This document shows positions 6,240-14,359 of a stretch of DNA of 34,513 nt, piece by piece. Numbering within the stretch: the stretch's first letter is position 1; the number at the start of each line of letters is the position of its first letter. The position numbers and the translations under genes are program-made. The notes under the pieces are model-generated. The model was not told the DNA's origin. It saw only the letters and a program-made list of their open reading frames with translations, and made no database searches. Source of the stretch: Lachnospiraceae bacterium (GTDB taxonomy: Bacteria > Bacillota > Clostridia > Lachnospirales > Lachnospiraceae); NCBI GenBank assembly GCA_030524525.1, contig JAUNGI010000027.1:1-34513 (forward strand), written 5' to 3'.

Positions 6240-7462
6240 TGAAGATTATTAGAGGTAGACAAAAAAAGGCACAGAAAGTTGTGATCTACGGTCCGGAAGG
6301 GATCGGAAAGAGTACACTGGCAAGTCAGTTCCCGGAGCCGGTCTTTATTGATACGGAGGGCAGTACCGCGCGCATGGACGTTGCGCGGTTTGAGGCTCCC
6401 AGCAGTTGGAACATGCTTTTACAGTACATTCGGTATGTGCGGGACGAACGCCCCTGCAAGACGCTTGTAATCGACACGGCGGACTGGGCGGAGCAGATGT
6501 GCATTCGCGACTTCTGCGCTCAAAAACAGATCTCCGGCATTGAGGATATCGGCTATGGAAAGGGGTATGTTTATGTCGCGGAAGAATTTGGGCGCATGTT
6601 GAATTTGTTGGATGAGGTGCTGGCCGTGGGGATCCACGTGGTGATTACTGCACATGCGCAGATGCGAAAATTCGAACAGCCGGATGAGATGGGGGCTTAT
6701 GATCGTTGGGAGCTGAAGCTCTCCAAAAAGGCGGCGCCAATGCTGAAGGAATGGGCAGACATGGTTTTGTTTTGCAACTACAAGACATACGTGATCAACG
6801 TGGACGGTCAGGGCGCGCAGAAAGGAAAGAACAAAGCACAGGGGGGAAAACGCGTGATCTATACCGCGCACCATTCGTGTTGGGACGCTAAGAACCGGGA
6901 AGGATTGCCGGATGAAATGGAGATGAGCTTTGCGTCGCTTGCGTCGGTGATCGTGGGATCGGATGATCCGAATCCTCCGGCGACCTTTCCTGCAGAGGCC
7001 GAAATGAAGTCGGAAAAGAACAAGCAGCCGGAACCGGAAAAGGTGCATATGCCAGCAAAAACGCCAATAGCGCCGGTAAGTCAGGCGGTCGAGCAGTCGA
7101 AGCCATCAGTAACACATGGGACTGTACCTGTATCTCCGGCGACCTCAAATCTGCCGGAAGCGATGCCATCGCCGTCAGAGGCTCGACAGGAGCCGACAGG
7201 GACGCCGTCTGCGCCGCCGGGCATTCCCAAAGCGCTTGCTGATCTTATGCAGGCGGCAGGATACAAAGAACCGGATGTGCAAATGGCCGTTGTGAGCCGT
7301 GGATATTACCCGCCGGGCATGCCGATCGCAGACTATGATCCGGCCTTTGTGCAGGGGGTATTGATCGGTGCGTGGGATCAGGTGGCTGCCATGATCCGGG
7401 AAATAAAAATGCAAAAAGGTGAGTTCGTGGACGCGATCCCGGACGAGCTGCCATTTAATTGA
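6239..7462 (+). CDS. Sak4-like RecA-fold ATPase (AAA_24 family)
   Basis: This 407-residue protein has an N-terminal RecA-like ATPase domain (about 1-235). The Walker A is GPEGIGKST (18-26), FIDTEGS follows, a Walker-B-like strand is KTLVIDTADW, and VVITAHAQ is a sensor-like strand. This matches phage AAA_24 nucleotide-binding proteins of the Sak4 single-strand annealing/recombinase type. A Pro/Ala/Glu-rich linker (about 240-345) joins a small C-terminal helical domain (346-400). Sak4 proteins stimulate annealing of ssDNA and need an SSB partner, often encoded next door, as the DUF669 gene is here. The ATG overlaps the stop of the previous gene. Confidence 0.85.
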   Translation: MKIIRGRQKKAQKVVIYGPEGIGKSTLASQFPEPVFIDTEGSTARMDVARFEAPSSWNMLLQYIRYVRDERPCKTLVIDTADWAEQMCIRDFCAQKQISGIEDIGYGKGYVYVAEEFGRMLNLLDEVLAVGIHVVITAHAQMRKFEQPDEMGAYDRWELKLSKKAAPMLKEWADMVLFCNYKTYVINVDGQGAQKGKNKAQGGKRVIYTAHHSCWDAKNREGLPDEMEMSFASLASVIVGSDDPNPPATFPAEAEMKSEKNKQPEPEKVHMPAKTPIAPVSQAVEQSKPSVTHGTVPVSPATSNLPEAMPSPSEARQEPTGTPSAPPGIPKALADLMQAAGYKEPDVQMAVVSRGYYPPGMPIADYDPAFVQGVLIGAWDQVAAMIREIKMQKGEFVDAIPDELPFN

Positions 7463-7479
7463 TGAGGAGGCAAACGAAA

Positions 7480-7947
7480 ATGAGTGAAGGAAGAGAAAGA
7501 GAATTTAGTTGGGACGATGTGATCGAACATGACGGAGCGGATTTTGTGCTGCTCCCTGCGGGGGATTATCCCTTTGAAGTAATCAGCTTGGAGCGCGGCA
7601 GGCACGGTGGAAGCGAAAAGCTGCCGCCGTGTCCCAAGGCAACGCTTGGGATCAAGCTGACCGCGACAGACGGATCGGAGGCAACGGTGCAGCACAATCT
7701 GTTTTTACATAGCAAGTGCGAAGGCATCCTGTGCGCTTTTTTTACGTCGATCGGTCAGCGTAAGCATGGGGAGCGCATGACAATGAATTGGAATGCGGTC
7801 GTTGGCGCAAGAGGACGCTGTAAGGTTAAAGTCGAGGACTGGAAAGACAAGGAGGGCAATATAAAGCAGTCCAATCGAATCCAGAAATTTTATGAGCCGG
7901 AGGAAGGTCAGACGACCGGAACGGCATGGAAGCCGGGTGCATTTTAA
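7480..7947 (+). CDS. DUF669 family protein (SSB-like partner)
   Basis: This 155-residue protein begins with a short acidic helix, then FVLLPAGDYPFEVISLERG, a beta-rich body typical of DUF669, and a conserved-type C-terminus (NRIQKFYEPEE). DUF669 genes regularly sit beside phage Sak4/AAA_24 genes and are thought to bind ssDNA. The start at 7480 is chosen because GAGGAGG lies upstream. The stop TAA and the ATG of the helicase share one base. Confidence 0.8.
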   Translation: MSEGREREFSWDDVIEHDGADFVLLPAGDYPFEVISLERGRHGGSEKLPPCPKATLGIKLTATDGSEATVQHNLFLHSKCEGILCAFFTSIGQRKHGERMTMNWNAVVGARGRCKVKVEDWKDKEGNIKQSNRIQKFYEPEEGQTTGTAWKPGAF

Positions 7948-9578
7948 TGCTTACCTTAAGACCCTATCAGGAGGCAGCACGGACTGCAATAAAAAAAGAA
8001 TGGGAAGCCGGCAGGGATAAGACCCTGCTGGTACTTCCAACGGGCTGCGGAAAAACGATCGTATTTGCAGCCATAACAGAAGATTGTGTGAGGGCAGGGC
8101 ATCGTGTATTGATCCTTGCCCACAGAGGCGAACTCTTAGAGCAGGCGGCGGATAAGCTTGCAAAAGCTACCGGTCTTTGCAGCGCGATTGAAAAGGCGGA
8201 GCAAAGCTGCCTCGGTAGCTGGTACAGAGTTGTTGTGGGCTCTGTCCAAACTATGATGCGGGAAAAGCGGCTCGCAGGTTTTGCGCATGACTATTTCAAC
8301 ACAATTATCATCGACGAGGCCCATCACTGTTTATCAGACAGCTACCAGCGAGTGCTGGCACACTTCCCGGAAGCAAAGGTGCTGGGAGTAACGGCCACCC
8401 CGGACAGGGGGGATATGAGGAATCTGGGGCAGTTTTTTGAGTCGCTGGCATATGAGTATACCTTACCAAAGGCTATCCGGGAGGGATATTTGTCGCCAAT
8501 CAAGGCGCTGACCTTGCCGTTGAAAATGGATCTAACAGGCGTGGGTATCAGTGCCGGTGATTTTAAGGCAGGAGATTTGGGTACCGCTTTGGACCCATAC
8601 CTTGAGAGCATTGCCGCCGAAATGGAAAAGTATTGTCAGGGGAAGAAGACCGTTGTATTCCTGCCGTTGGTGAAGACCAGCCAGAAGTTCCGGGATATCT
8701 TAAACAATCACGGCTTTACTGCTGCGGAGGTAAACGGCGAGAGCAAGGACAGGGCGGAAATTTTAGCTGCCTTTGAGCGAGGAGAATATAACGTACTCTG
8801 TAATTCCATGTTGCTGACCGAGGGCTGGGATTGCCCGTCGGTAGACTGCATTGTGGTTTTGCGTCCCACAAAGATCCGGAGTCTGTACTGTCAGATGGTC
8901 GGACGTGGAACAAGATTATCCCCGGAGACTGGCAAGGATCACCTTCTGCTGCTGGATTTTCTCTGGCACACAGATCGTCATGAGTTGTGTCACCCCGCGA
9001 GCCTGATCTGCGAGAGCGAGGACGTGTCGAAACAGATGACAAAGAATCTGGAAGAAGCTGCGGGATGTCCGGTAGATCTGGAGGAAGCCGAGCGTCAGGC
9101 TGCGGAGGATGTGGTTGCGCAACGGGAGGAGGCACTGGCGAAGCAGTTGGAGGAAATGAAGCGGAGAAAGAAAAAGCTGGTAGATCCGTTGCAGTTCGAA
9201 ATGTCCATTCAGGCGGAGGATTTGACCAACTATGTACCGTCGTTCGGTTGGGAGATGGCGCCGGCAAGCGACAAGCAACTGGCAGCCTTGGAGAAATTGG
9301 GTATTTTCCCGGATCAGATCGACAATGCCGGGAAGGCGACCAAACTGTTGGAGCGACTGGATAAGCGTCGTATGGAGGGGCTTACTACTCCGAAGCAGAT
9401 TCGATGTCTGGAGCGCATGGGCTTCCAGCATGTGGGGACGTGGCAGTTTGCAGATGCAAAACGGTTGATTGACCGAATTGCCGGGAATGGCTGGCAGGTG
9501 CCGCGTGGGATTGTCCCTGCGGAATACCAACCAAAAAGTGAAGGAGGGGCTGGAAATTGGAACGGAGCTGTGATTTAA
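7947..9578 (+). CDS. SF2 DEAD/DEAH-box helicase
   Basis: This 543-residue superfamily 2 helicase has motif I PTGCGKT (31-37), motif Ia ILAHRGELLEQA, motif II DEAH (123-126), motif III TATPDR (149-154), and motif VI QMVGRGTRLSP. It resembles the UvrB/RecQ-type DEXH helicases of Firmicutes phages (YprA/RAD25-like), which remodel or unwind phage DNA during replication. The C-terminal 150 residues are a Glu/Lys-rich helix plus small helical repeats that may contact the primase. The ATG overlaps the upstream TAA, and its 3' end overlaps the primase start by 22 nt. Confidence 0.92.
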   Translation: MLTLRPYQEAARTAIKKEWEAGRDKTLLVLPTGCGKTIVFAAITEDCVRAGHRVLILAHRGELLEQAADKLAKATGLCSAIEKAEQSCLGSWYRVVVGSVQTMMREKRLAGFAHDYFNTIIIDEAHHCLSDSYQRVLAHFPEAKVLGVTATPDRGDMRNLGQFFESLAYEYTLPKAIREGYLSPIKALTLPLKMDLTGVGISAGDFKAGDLGTALDPYLESIAAEMEKYCQGKKTVVFLPLVKTSQKFRDILNNHGFTAAEVNGESKDRAEILAAFERGEYNVLCNSMLLTEGWDCPSVDCIVVLRPTKIRSLYCQMVGRGTRLSPETGKDHLLLLDFLWHTDRHELCHPASLICESEDVSKQMTKNLEEAAGCPVDLEEAERQAAEDVVAQREEALAKQLEEMKRRKKKLVDPLQFEMSIQAEDLTNYVPSFGWEMAPASDKQLAALEKLGIFPDQIDNAGKATKLLERLDKRRMEGLTTPKQIRCLERMGFQHVGTWQFADAKRLIDRIAGNGWQVPRGIVPAEYQPKSEGGAGNWNGAVI

Positions 9579-11827
9579 CGGAGGCACTCGCCTACATTGA
9601 TCCGGCGGAGCTTAGCTATCAGGAATGGGTCAATGTGGGAATGGCGCTTAAGGAAGCGGGATACAGTGTGGCGGTCTGGGAAGATTGGAGTCGGGCTGAC
9701 AAACGGTATCATGCAGGAGAATGCGTCAAGAAATGGGCAAGCTTTCGTGGCTGTAGCACTCCTGTTACGGCAGGAACCATTGTGCAGATGGCGCGGGAAA
9801 ACGGTTGGCGGCCTCACCGGATGGTGGACGACCATGAGCTTAGCTGGGATGACTGCATCGGCGGCAATGACGATCTGGTGGTTGTGAATCCCGGTTGGAT
9901 CGAGGGACAGGAGATTCAGGAACCGGAGAATTGGAAGCCTGAGGAGCAGTTGATCACCTATTTGGAGCTGCTATTCGACTCGTCTGATTATGTTGGCTAT
10001 GTAACCGAAACGTGGGAGCATGACGGAAAGTATCTCCCCAAAAAGGGCAATTATGATCGGACAGCGGGGGAGCTGATCGCAGCGCTCCGGAACTGTAAAG
10101 GGGATATCGGAAGTGTGATCGGAGACTATAAGCCGGAAGCGGGTGCGTGGATCCGGTTCAACCCCGTTGACGGAAAAGGAGTCAAAAACGATAACGTGAC
10201 TGAATTTCGCTATGCACTTGTGGAATCCGATGCGGAAGACATCGAAAAGCAGAATGCCATCCTGCGGGAGCTGGAGCTGCCGATCGTTACGTTGACGCAT
10301 TCGGGCGGCAAAAGCTTACATGCAATTGTGCGCATTGACGCTGGAGATTACGCGGAATACCGGAAGCGTGTGGAATATCTGTACGAGGTTTGCAAGAAGA
10401 ACGGGCTGAAGGTAGACACGCAGAATAAGAATCCTAGCCGTCTTTCCCGGCTGCCGGGCGTTATGAGGAACGGTCGGAAACAGTTTTTGGTCGCTACGAA
10501 CATCGGAAAGGAAAGCTGGAAAGAATGGCAGGAATGGATCGAAAGCATCAACGACGATCTGCCGGATTATGAAAGCTTGGCAGTAGAGTGGGGAAATCTT
10601 CCGGAGCTGGCGCCGCCATTGATCGAGGGCGTGCTGCGGCAGGGACACAAGATGCTGTTGGCTGGTCCGAGCAAAGCCGGAAAAAGCTTTGCCCTGATCG
10701 AGCTTTGCATTGCGATCGCGGAGGGGCGGCGCTGGCTTGGCTGGCAATGCGCCAAAGGTAAGGTGCTATATGTCAATCTGGAGTTGGATCGTGCAAGCTG
10801 TCTGCATCGTTTTCGGGACGTCTACGAGGCAATGCAGATCGCTCCGAATAACCTAGCGAATATCGACCTGTGGAACCTCAGAGGGCATTCCGTTCCGATG
10901 GACAGGCTCGCTCCGAAGCTGATCCGCAGAGCGACGAAAAAAGGGTATCTGGCGGTTATTATCGACCCGATCTATAAGGTGATCACAGGCGACGAGAACA
11001 GCGCCGATCAAATGGCCAATTTCTGTAATCAGTTTGATAAAGTCTGCACGGAGCTGAGCTGCGCGGTGATCTACTGCCATCACCACAGTAAGGGCGCACA
11101 GGGTGGGAAAAAGTCCATGGACAGAGCTTCCGGGTCTGGTGTATTTGCCCGTGATCCGGATGCGCTTTTGGATCTTACTGAGCTGGAAGTGAACGAAAAG
11201 CTGCTGCTGGCTGAGCAGAACCGTGCGCGGTGTGATGTCTACGCTGCCTATATGGGGGATATGCCGAGCTTTGATCCGTCTCAGGATGAGCTTTGCAGCA
11301 GCGCACAGTTGGGTAAAATAGCGGAACGGATTTGCTCCGCATCACAGTTAAAGGAGATCAAGCGGTTAATTTGCGCCTCTGATGCTGCCGTAGCCGGCCG
11401 CACGGCATGGCGCATTGAGGGAACCCTTCGGGAATTCCCAAAGTTTCCGCCAGTAAACCTGTGGTTTGATTATCCGGTACACCGGGCAGATGCAATCGGA
11501 GCGCTTGCGGATGTTCAGCCGGAGGAAGAAAAGCCGATGTGGCAGAAGGGGAAGGAGGCCAGAAAGAAGCAGGGAGAAACAGAAAGAAAGAGTAGGCAGA
11601 CGAAATACAACATGGCTATTGAGAATTTCCGGTTTGAGTACGAGCGGTATCCTACTGTACAGGAGCTGTATGAGCAAATGAAGAGTGATGCGGAAGCAGT
11701 TGGGGAAAGTTGTCCAGCAATAAAAACCATTTGGAATTCTCTAAAGAAGATGGGATACACAACGCACAGGAACACAAAACAGCTCGTCCCGTTACCTGAA
11801 AAATCAGGTGTCGGGAACATTCCCTAA
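9557..11827 (+). CDS. Phage primase-helicase (PriCT_2 + primase + RepA-like ATPase)
   Basis: This 756-residue replication protein starts at TTG, with AAGGAGGGG 7 nt upstream. Residues 1-85 match PriCT_2 (LSYQEWVNVGMALKEAGY). Residues about 135-315 form a RepB/prim-pol-like primase with FRYALVESD (acidic pair Glu223, Asp225), HSGGKSLHAIVRID and PSRLSRLPGVMRNG. Residues about 345-560 are a RecA-fold RepA-like helicase with Walker A GPSKAGKS (370-377) and VIIDPIYK as Walker B. A helical C-terminal region (650-756) follows a charged linker. It would prime and unwind at the phage origin. Iteron-like repeats begin inside its last codons, so the origin probably lies at its own 3' end. Confidence 0.9.
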   Translation: MERSCDLTEALAYIDPAELSYQEWVNVGMALKEAGYSVAVWEDWSRADKRYHAGECVKKWASFRGCSTPVTAGTIVQMARENGWRPHRMVDDHELSWDDCIGGNDDLVVVNPGWIEGQEIQEPENWKPEEQLITYLELLFDSSDYVGYVTETWEHDGKYLPKKGNYDRTAGELIAALRNCKGDIGSVIGDYKPEAGAWIRFNPVDGKGVKNDNVTEFRYALVESDAEDIEKQNAILRELELPIVTLTHSGGKSLHAIVRIDAGDYAEYRKRVEYLYEVCKKNGLKVDTQNKNPSRLSRLPGVMRNGRKQFLVATNIGKESWKEWQEWIESINDDLPDYESLAVEWGNLPELAPPLIEGVLRQGHKMLLAGPSKAGKSFALIELCIAIAEGRRWLGWQCAKGKVLYVNLELDRASCLHRFRDVYEAMQIAPNNLANIDLWNLRGHSVPMDRLAPKLIRRATKKGYLAVIIDPIYKVITGDENSADQMANFCNQFDKVCTELSCAVIYCHHHSKGAQGGKKSMDRASGSGVFARDPDALLDLTELEVNEKLLLAEQNRARCDVYAAYMGDMPSFDPSQDELCSSAQLGKIAERICSASQLKEIKRLICASDAAVAGRTAWRIEGTLREFPKFPPVNLWFDYPVHRADAIGALADVQPEEEKPMWQKGKEARKKQGETERKSRQTKYNMAIENFRFEYERYPTVQELYEQMKSDAEAVGESCPAIKTIWNSLKKMGYTTHRNTKQLVPLPEKSGVGNIP

Positions 11828-11945
11828 TTCCCGCGACCTAGGTGTTGGGAACATTCCCGTTACCTGAAAAATTAGGTGCCGGGAACATTCCCTCCCGGCA
11901 CCTATATATACTTCGTATATATATCCCTTGCGGGAGGGAATGGGC
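11788..11945. other. Candidate phage replication origin (iterons, AT palindrome)
   Basis: A 19-bp unit, AGGTGYYGGGAACATTCCC, occurs at 11806-11824, 11840-11858 and 11874-11892, spaced exactly 34 bp apart. Copies 1 and 3 extend to 38 bp (11788-11825 and 11856-11893) with two differences. Each contains the palindrome GGGAACATTCCC. An inverted partial copy (11894-11904) makes an 11-bp hairpin with copy 3. A 9-bp pure TA-type hairpin follows (11903-11911/11915-11923), which would melt easily. Iterons plus an AT-rich element directly after the primase-helicase gene is a classic initiator-binding origin layout. The origin role is inferred. Confidence 0.65.
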
Positions 11946-11961
11946 GGGCACCCCCTTAAAA

Positions 11962-11991
11962 GTGTGGGGGCGATTGAGCACGCCCCCACAC
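11962..11991. other. GC-rich 11-bp hairpin in the origin gap
   Basis: GTGTGGGGGCG (11962-11972) pairs perfectly with CGCCCCCACAC (11981-11991) across an 8-nt loop. No T-tract follows, so it is not a standard terminator. It may be an origin structure (for example a primer or nick site) or a transcription attenuator. The rest of 11828-12044 carries no gene that I can support. Confidence 0.45.
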
Positions 11992-12044
11992 ACAGGCGGG
12001 AGCCCACCCAGCCCAACCGCGAGGTGCAAGGAAAGGAGATCAAG

Positions 12045-12239
12045 ATGACGGAAGAAGAATACAGAGAAAAGGTTAACCCCTGCTATGGGTGTGGATGCTA
12101 CGACGAAGATATGGGATGCTCAATGCCTTCATGTGATCGGATATATGCTTGCTCGGTATACGCGACCCCGGATGATGAAGAGGATGAAAAGATCGCGCTG
12201 CCTCCGAGGCGCAGGGGCATCTTCTTGAAGGACGAATGA
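12045..12239 (+). CDS. Small cysteine-rich protein
   Basis: This 64-residue protein starts at the ATG following GAAAGGAGA. It has six cysteines (13, 16, 18, 25, 30, 36) in a PCYGCGC...CSMPSC...C pattern that suggests a metal-binding knot, and an acidic then basic C-terminus. Similar short Cys-rich proteins occur in phage replication-to-late regions, but I cannot name a function. Confidence 0.65.
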   Translation: MTEEEYREKVNPCYGCGCYDEDMGCSMPSCDRIYACSVYATPDDEEDEKIALPPRRRGIFLKDE

Positions 12240-12259
12240 GGAGATTGAAAGGAGAAAAC

Positions 12260-12676
12260 ATGAAAATTCACTTTTTTATTTATATGAATCCGCCGACAGT
12301 TACGCACCAAGAGAAGAAGGTGCATGTGGTGCATGGCAAGCCAGTATTTTACGAACCACCGGAGTTGGCAAATGCAAGAAGTAATCTTATTAGCGCCTTG
12401 GCCATACATCGACCGGTCAAGCCTATCGAAAAGGGATGCCGACTGATCGTTAAGTGGCTGTTCCCCATGGGGAAGCATAAGCCCAGAACATACAAGACCA
12501 CAAAGCCGGATACTGATAACCTGCAAAAGCTGCTGAAGGACTGTATGACGCAGGCGGGCTTCTGGAAAGACGATGCATTGGTAGCCTCGGAGATTGTGGA
12601 GAAGTTCTGGAATGATATACCGGGGATCCATGTTTGTGTCGAGGAATTGGACGATGATAAGCAAAACACAAATTGA
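12260..12676 (+). CDS. rusA: RusA-like Holliday junction resolvase
   Basis: This 138-residue protein has the RusA core: a beta-rich N-terminus, then KPDTDNLQKLLKD (83-95) and FWKDDALV (101-108), giving the conserved acidic set Asp84, Asp86 and Asp104/105 that binds Mg2+ and cuts four-way junctions. It would resolve recombination intermediates and debranch DNA before packaging. The start at 12260 follows AAAGGAG. Its 3' end overlaps the next small gene by 23 nt. Confidence 0.9.
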   Translation: MKIHFFIYMNPPTVTHQEKKVHVVHGKPVFYEPPELANARSNLISALAIHRPVKPIEKGCRLIVKWLFPMGKHKPRTYKTTKPDTDNLQKLLKDCMTQAGFWKDDALVASEIVEKFWNDIPGIHVCVEELDDDKQNTN

Positions 12677-12860
12677 TTGGATTTTCGCGAAAGAGCGAGA
12701 GTTGTTGGAGCGCTTTGCGGAGATGCCGCCAAGATCTGATGCCGAGTGGCAGCAACTGCTCACAGCCGCACACGAATTGGAGCGAAAAGCAAGAGGACAT
12801 CCACTGGTCGTACAAATGACCGTAGCGATAATCAAATATTTCGAGGAGGAACAAACATGA
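12654..12860 (+). CDS. Small helical hypothetical protein (68 aa)
   Basis: The ATG at 12654 has GAGGAA about 7 nt upstream and overlaps the RusA gene. The product is strongly helical (WIFAKERELLERFAEM...AEWQQLLTAAHELERKAR) with no membrane segment or Cys motif. It overlaps the methyltransferase start by 4 nt, so all three genes are translationally linked. The function is unknown. Confidence 0.55.
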   Translation: MISKTQIDWIFAKERELLERFAEMPPRSDAEWQQLLTAAHELERKARGHPLVVQMTVAIIKYFEEEQT

Positions 12861-13336
12861 AAAAGATTTTGGATGCCTGCTGTGGCAGTAAGATGTTTTG
12901 GTTTGATAAAAACAATCCCGACGTAGAGTTTTGTGACATCCGGACGCTGCCCCGAACAGAGTATTATCCCGGTCGCTACATCGAGATCTGTCCGGATACC
13001 GTCTGCGATTTCACTGATCTCCCTTTCCCGGACGGCAGCTTTTATCTGGTCGTTTTTGATCCGCCACATCTTGCCTATGCAGGGCAAACGTCAATCATGG
13101 CTACAAAATACGGAAAACTTGAAGGCAATTGGAGGGGGATGCTGTCAGCTGGATTTGAAGAATGCATGAGGGTATTGAAGCCGAATGGGGTACTGATATT
13201 CAAGTGGAGCGAGATTCAGTTCCCTCTTAGCACAATACTCCCGTTGTTTAGTCAAGAGCCTTTATTCGGGAATCGCTGCCGCAAGCGCGGCAATACTACA
13301 CACTGGCTTTGTTTCATGAAAGGAGAGAAATTATGA
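12857..13336 (+). CDS. Class I SAM-dependent methyltransferase
   Basis: This 159-residue protein has motif I DACCGS (6-11), an acidic strand-2 end (VEFCDIR), and the catalytic-type DPPH (68-71) in VVFDPPHLAYAG, as in N6-adenine/N4-cytosine DNA methyltransferases (DPPY class). It lacks an obvious target-recognition domain and is shorter than the Dam family, so it is a compact phage-type orphan enzyme. No restriction enzyme is nearby. It may protect phage DNA or modify a small substrate. GAGGAGGAA precedes the ATG. Confidence 0.8.
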   Translation: MKKILDACCGSKMFWFDKNNPDVEFCDIRTLPRTEYYPGRYIEICPDTVCDFTDLPFPDGSFYLVVFDPPHLAYAGQTSIMATKYGKLEGNWRGMLSAGFEECMRVLKPNGVLIFKWSEIQFPLSTILPLFSQEPLFGNRCRKRGNTTHWLCFMKGEKL

Positions 13337-13692
13337 CTGAAGAAGAAAAACAGAACTTGGAAGAGCTTTTAAGGCTGATGGCGGACAATCCGGAGCTGCC
13401 GGTTGTCCCTATGGTAGACAGCGAGATTGCTGTTGAAGATGCCTATGGTCGCTGGCTCGGAGCTTGGGGCAGCGTCTATATCGGAGAATATTTCGAGGTA
13501 GACGGTCAGGCCTATTTCCGTGATGATACCGACCAATCCTCGCTTGAATTTGTGCTTGAGGAAATGCTTGGCTATGATACTGTGCAGGAGTTAACCGATG
13601 AGGAAGCGGTAGCGGCTTATGCATCCATGCCATGGATAAAGGCGATTATCGTCTACATCGATGCGCCGGCACCGAAAGGAGGAATCAAATGA
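13333..13692 (+). CDS. Phage hypothetical protein (119 aa)
   Basis: The ATG overlaps the methyltransferase stop (ATGA), with AAAGGAG upstream. The protein is acidic, with a helical N-terminus (EEKQNLEELLRLMADNPELPV) and a compact alpha/beta middle (AYGRWLGAWGSVYIGEYF). It looks like a conserved phage accessory protein of unknown function. It overlaps the late regulator by 4 nt. Confidence 0.7.
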   Translation: MTEEEKQNLEELLRLMADNPELPVVPMVDSEIAVEDAYGRWLGAWGSVYIGEYFEVDGQAYFRDDTDQSSLEFVLEEMLGYDTVQELTDEEAVAAYASMPWIKAIIVYIDAPAPKGGIK

Positions 13693-14105
13693 CAAGAGAG
13701 CGCCTGAAACAATATCGGGCATTAAAGCGCGAGATCGCAAGGCTGGACGAGAGTATCGACAAGCTGCGGATGCAGGCGGCGGATGTGCCGACGGTAATCG
13801 GTAAGGTAATGGCATCCCAGCGGGAGCATCCCTACATAGCGACGCATCCGCTTGTGCGGATGGACGAGCCGGTGGCAGCGGACGCGATCGCCAAGCGCAT
13901 TCGCCTCAGAGAGCAGCGGCGGGAAGAGTGCAGCAAGCTGCTGGTGGAGATCGAGGAGTTTATTAAAGCAATACCGGATAGTACAGATCGGCAGATTTTT
14001 GAGCTGGTATTTCTGGAGGGGATGCGGCAGCGGGAGGTCGCTGAAAGAACAGGTTATTCGAGAAGCAGAATCGCACAAAAAATTTCGGAAATTTTGAAAG
14101 ATTAA
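13689..14105 (+). CDS. ArpU/RinA-like late transcription regulator
   Basis: This 138-residue protein has a coiled-coil N-terminal half (residues 1-95). The C-terminal helix-turn-helix resembles sigma-70 region 4 (IFELVFLEGMRQREVAERTGYSRSRIAQ, about 103-130). Proteins of this type sit at the end of the early/replication region of Firmicutes phages and activate transcription of packaging and structural genes. Its usual neighbour, the small terminase, is displaced here by the two-gene moron. AAAGGAGGAA precedes the ATG, which overlaps the upstream stop. Confidence 0.8.
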   Translation: MTRERLKQYRALKREIARLDESIDKLRMQAADVPTVIGKVMASQREHPYIATHPLVRMDEPVAADAIAKRIRLREQRREECSKLLVEIEEFIKAIPDSTDRQIFELVFLEGMRQREVAERTGYSRSRIAQKISEILKD

Positions 14106-14202
14106 CCCAATTAACAAAAATCTGTGGTAATATTTAAGCTGAGGAAAGTGCAACGGGAATTGTATTTTCCTTGACATACATACGTGTGACCTCCTGATTG
14201 GC

Positions 14203-14235
14203 AAAACGTCCTGTAGCAATACAGGGCGTTTTGTT
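14203..14235 (+). terminator. Terminator ahead of the moron
   Basis: Bases 14203-14215 pair with 14220-14232 around a GCAA tetraloop. The stem is 13 bp with one T-G pair, and TTTT is at the 3' end. It would stop early/replication transcription before the moron. The rest of 14106-14305 holds no gene that I can support; TTGACA at 14171-14176 lacks a good -10 at the right distance. Confidence 0.8.
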
Positions 14236-14305
14236 GTATAATCAATCTGGTTGCGTGTTTTATGCAATCAGAAGTGAAAAAAGTTTTGATTCCTGTATTT
14301 TAGTG

Positions 14306-14334
14306 TTGAAACTGGTAGAAAAAGGGAGTATTAT
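14306..14334 (+). promoter_or_regulatory. Moron promoter
   Basis: TTGAAA (14306-14311) and TATTAT (14329-14334) are separated by exactly 17 bp. Transcription would start near 14341, giving a leader of about 20 nt with an AGGAGAA ribosome site. This would allow expression from the silent prophage, independent of the phage late programme. Confidence 0.65.
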
Positions 14335-14359
14335 CAAAGAAAAACACAGGAGAAATGTT

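Noticed and set aside
12098-13087. Long open frame on the minus strand
   Set aside because: It is a shadow of RusA and the methyltransferase on the opposite strand. It has no ribosome site, and its translation shows no family features.
14171-14199. Promoter with TTGACA at 14171
   Set aside because: No acceptable -10 lies 16-18 bp downstream (CTGATT at 17 bp), and a strong terminator would stop it directly.
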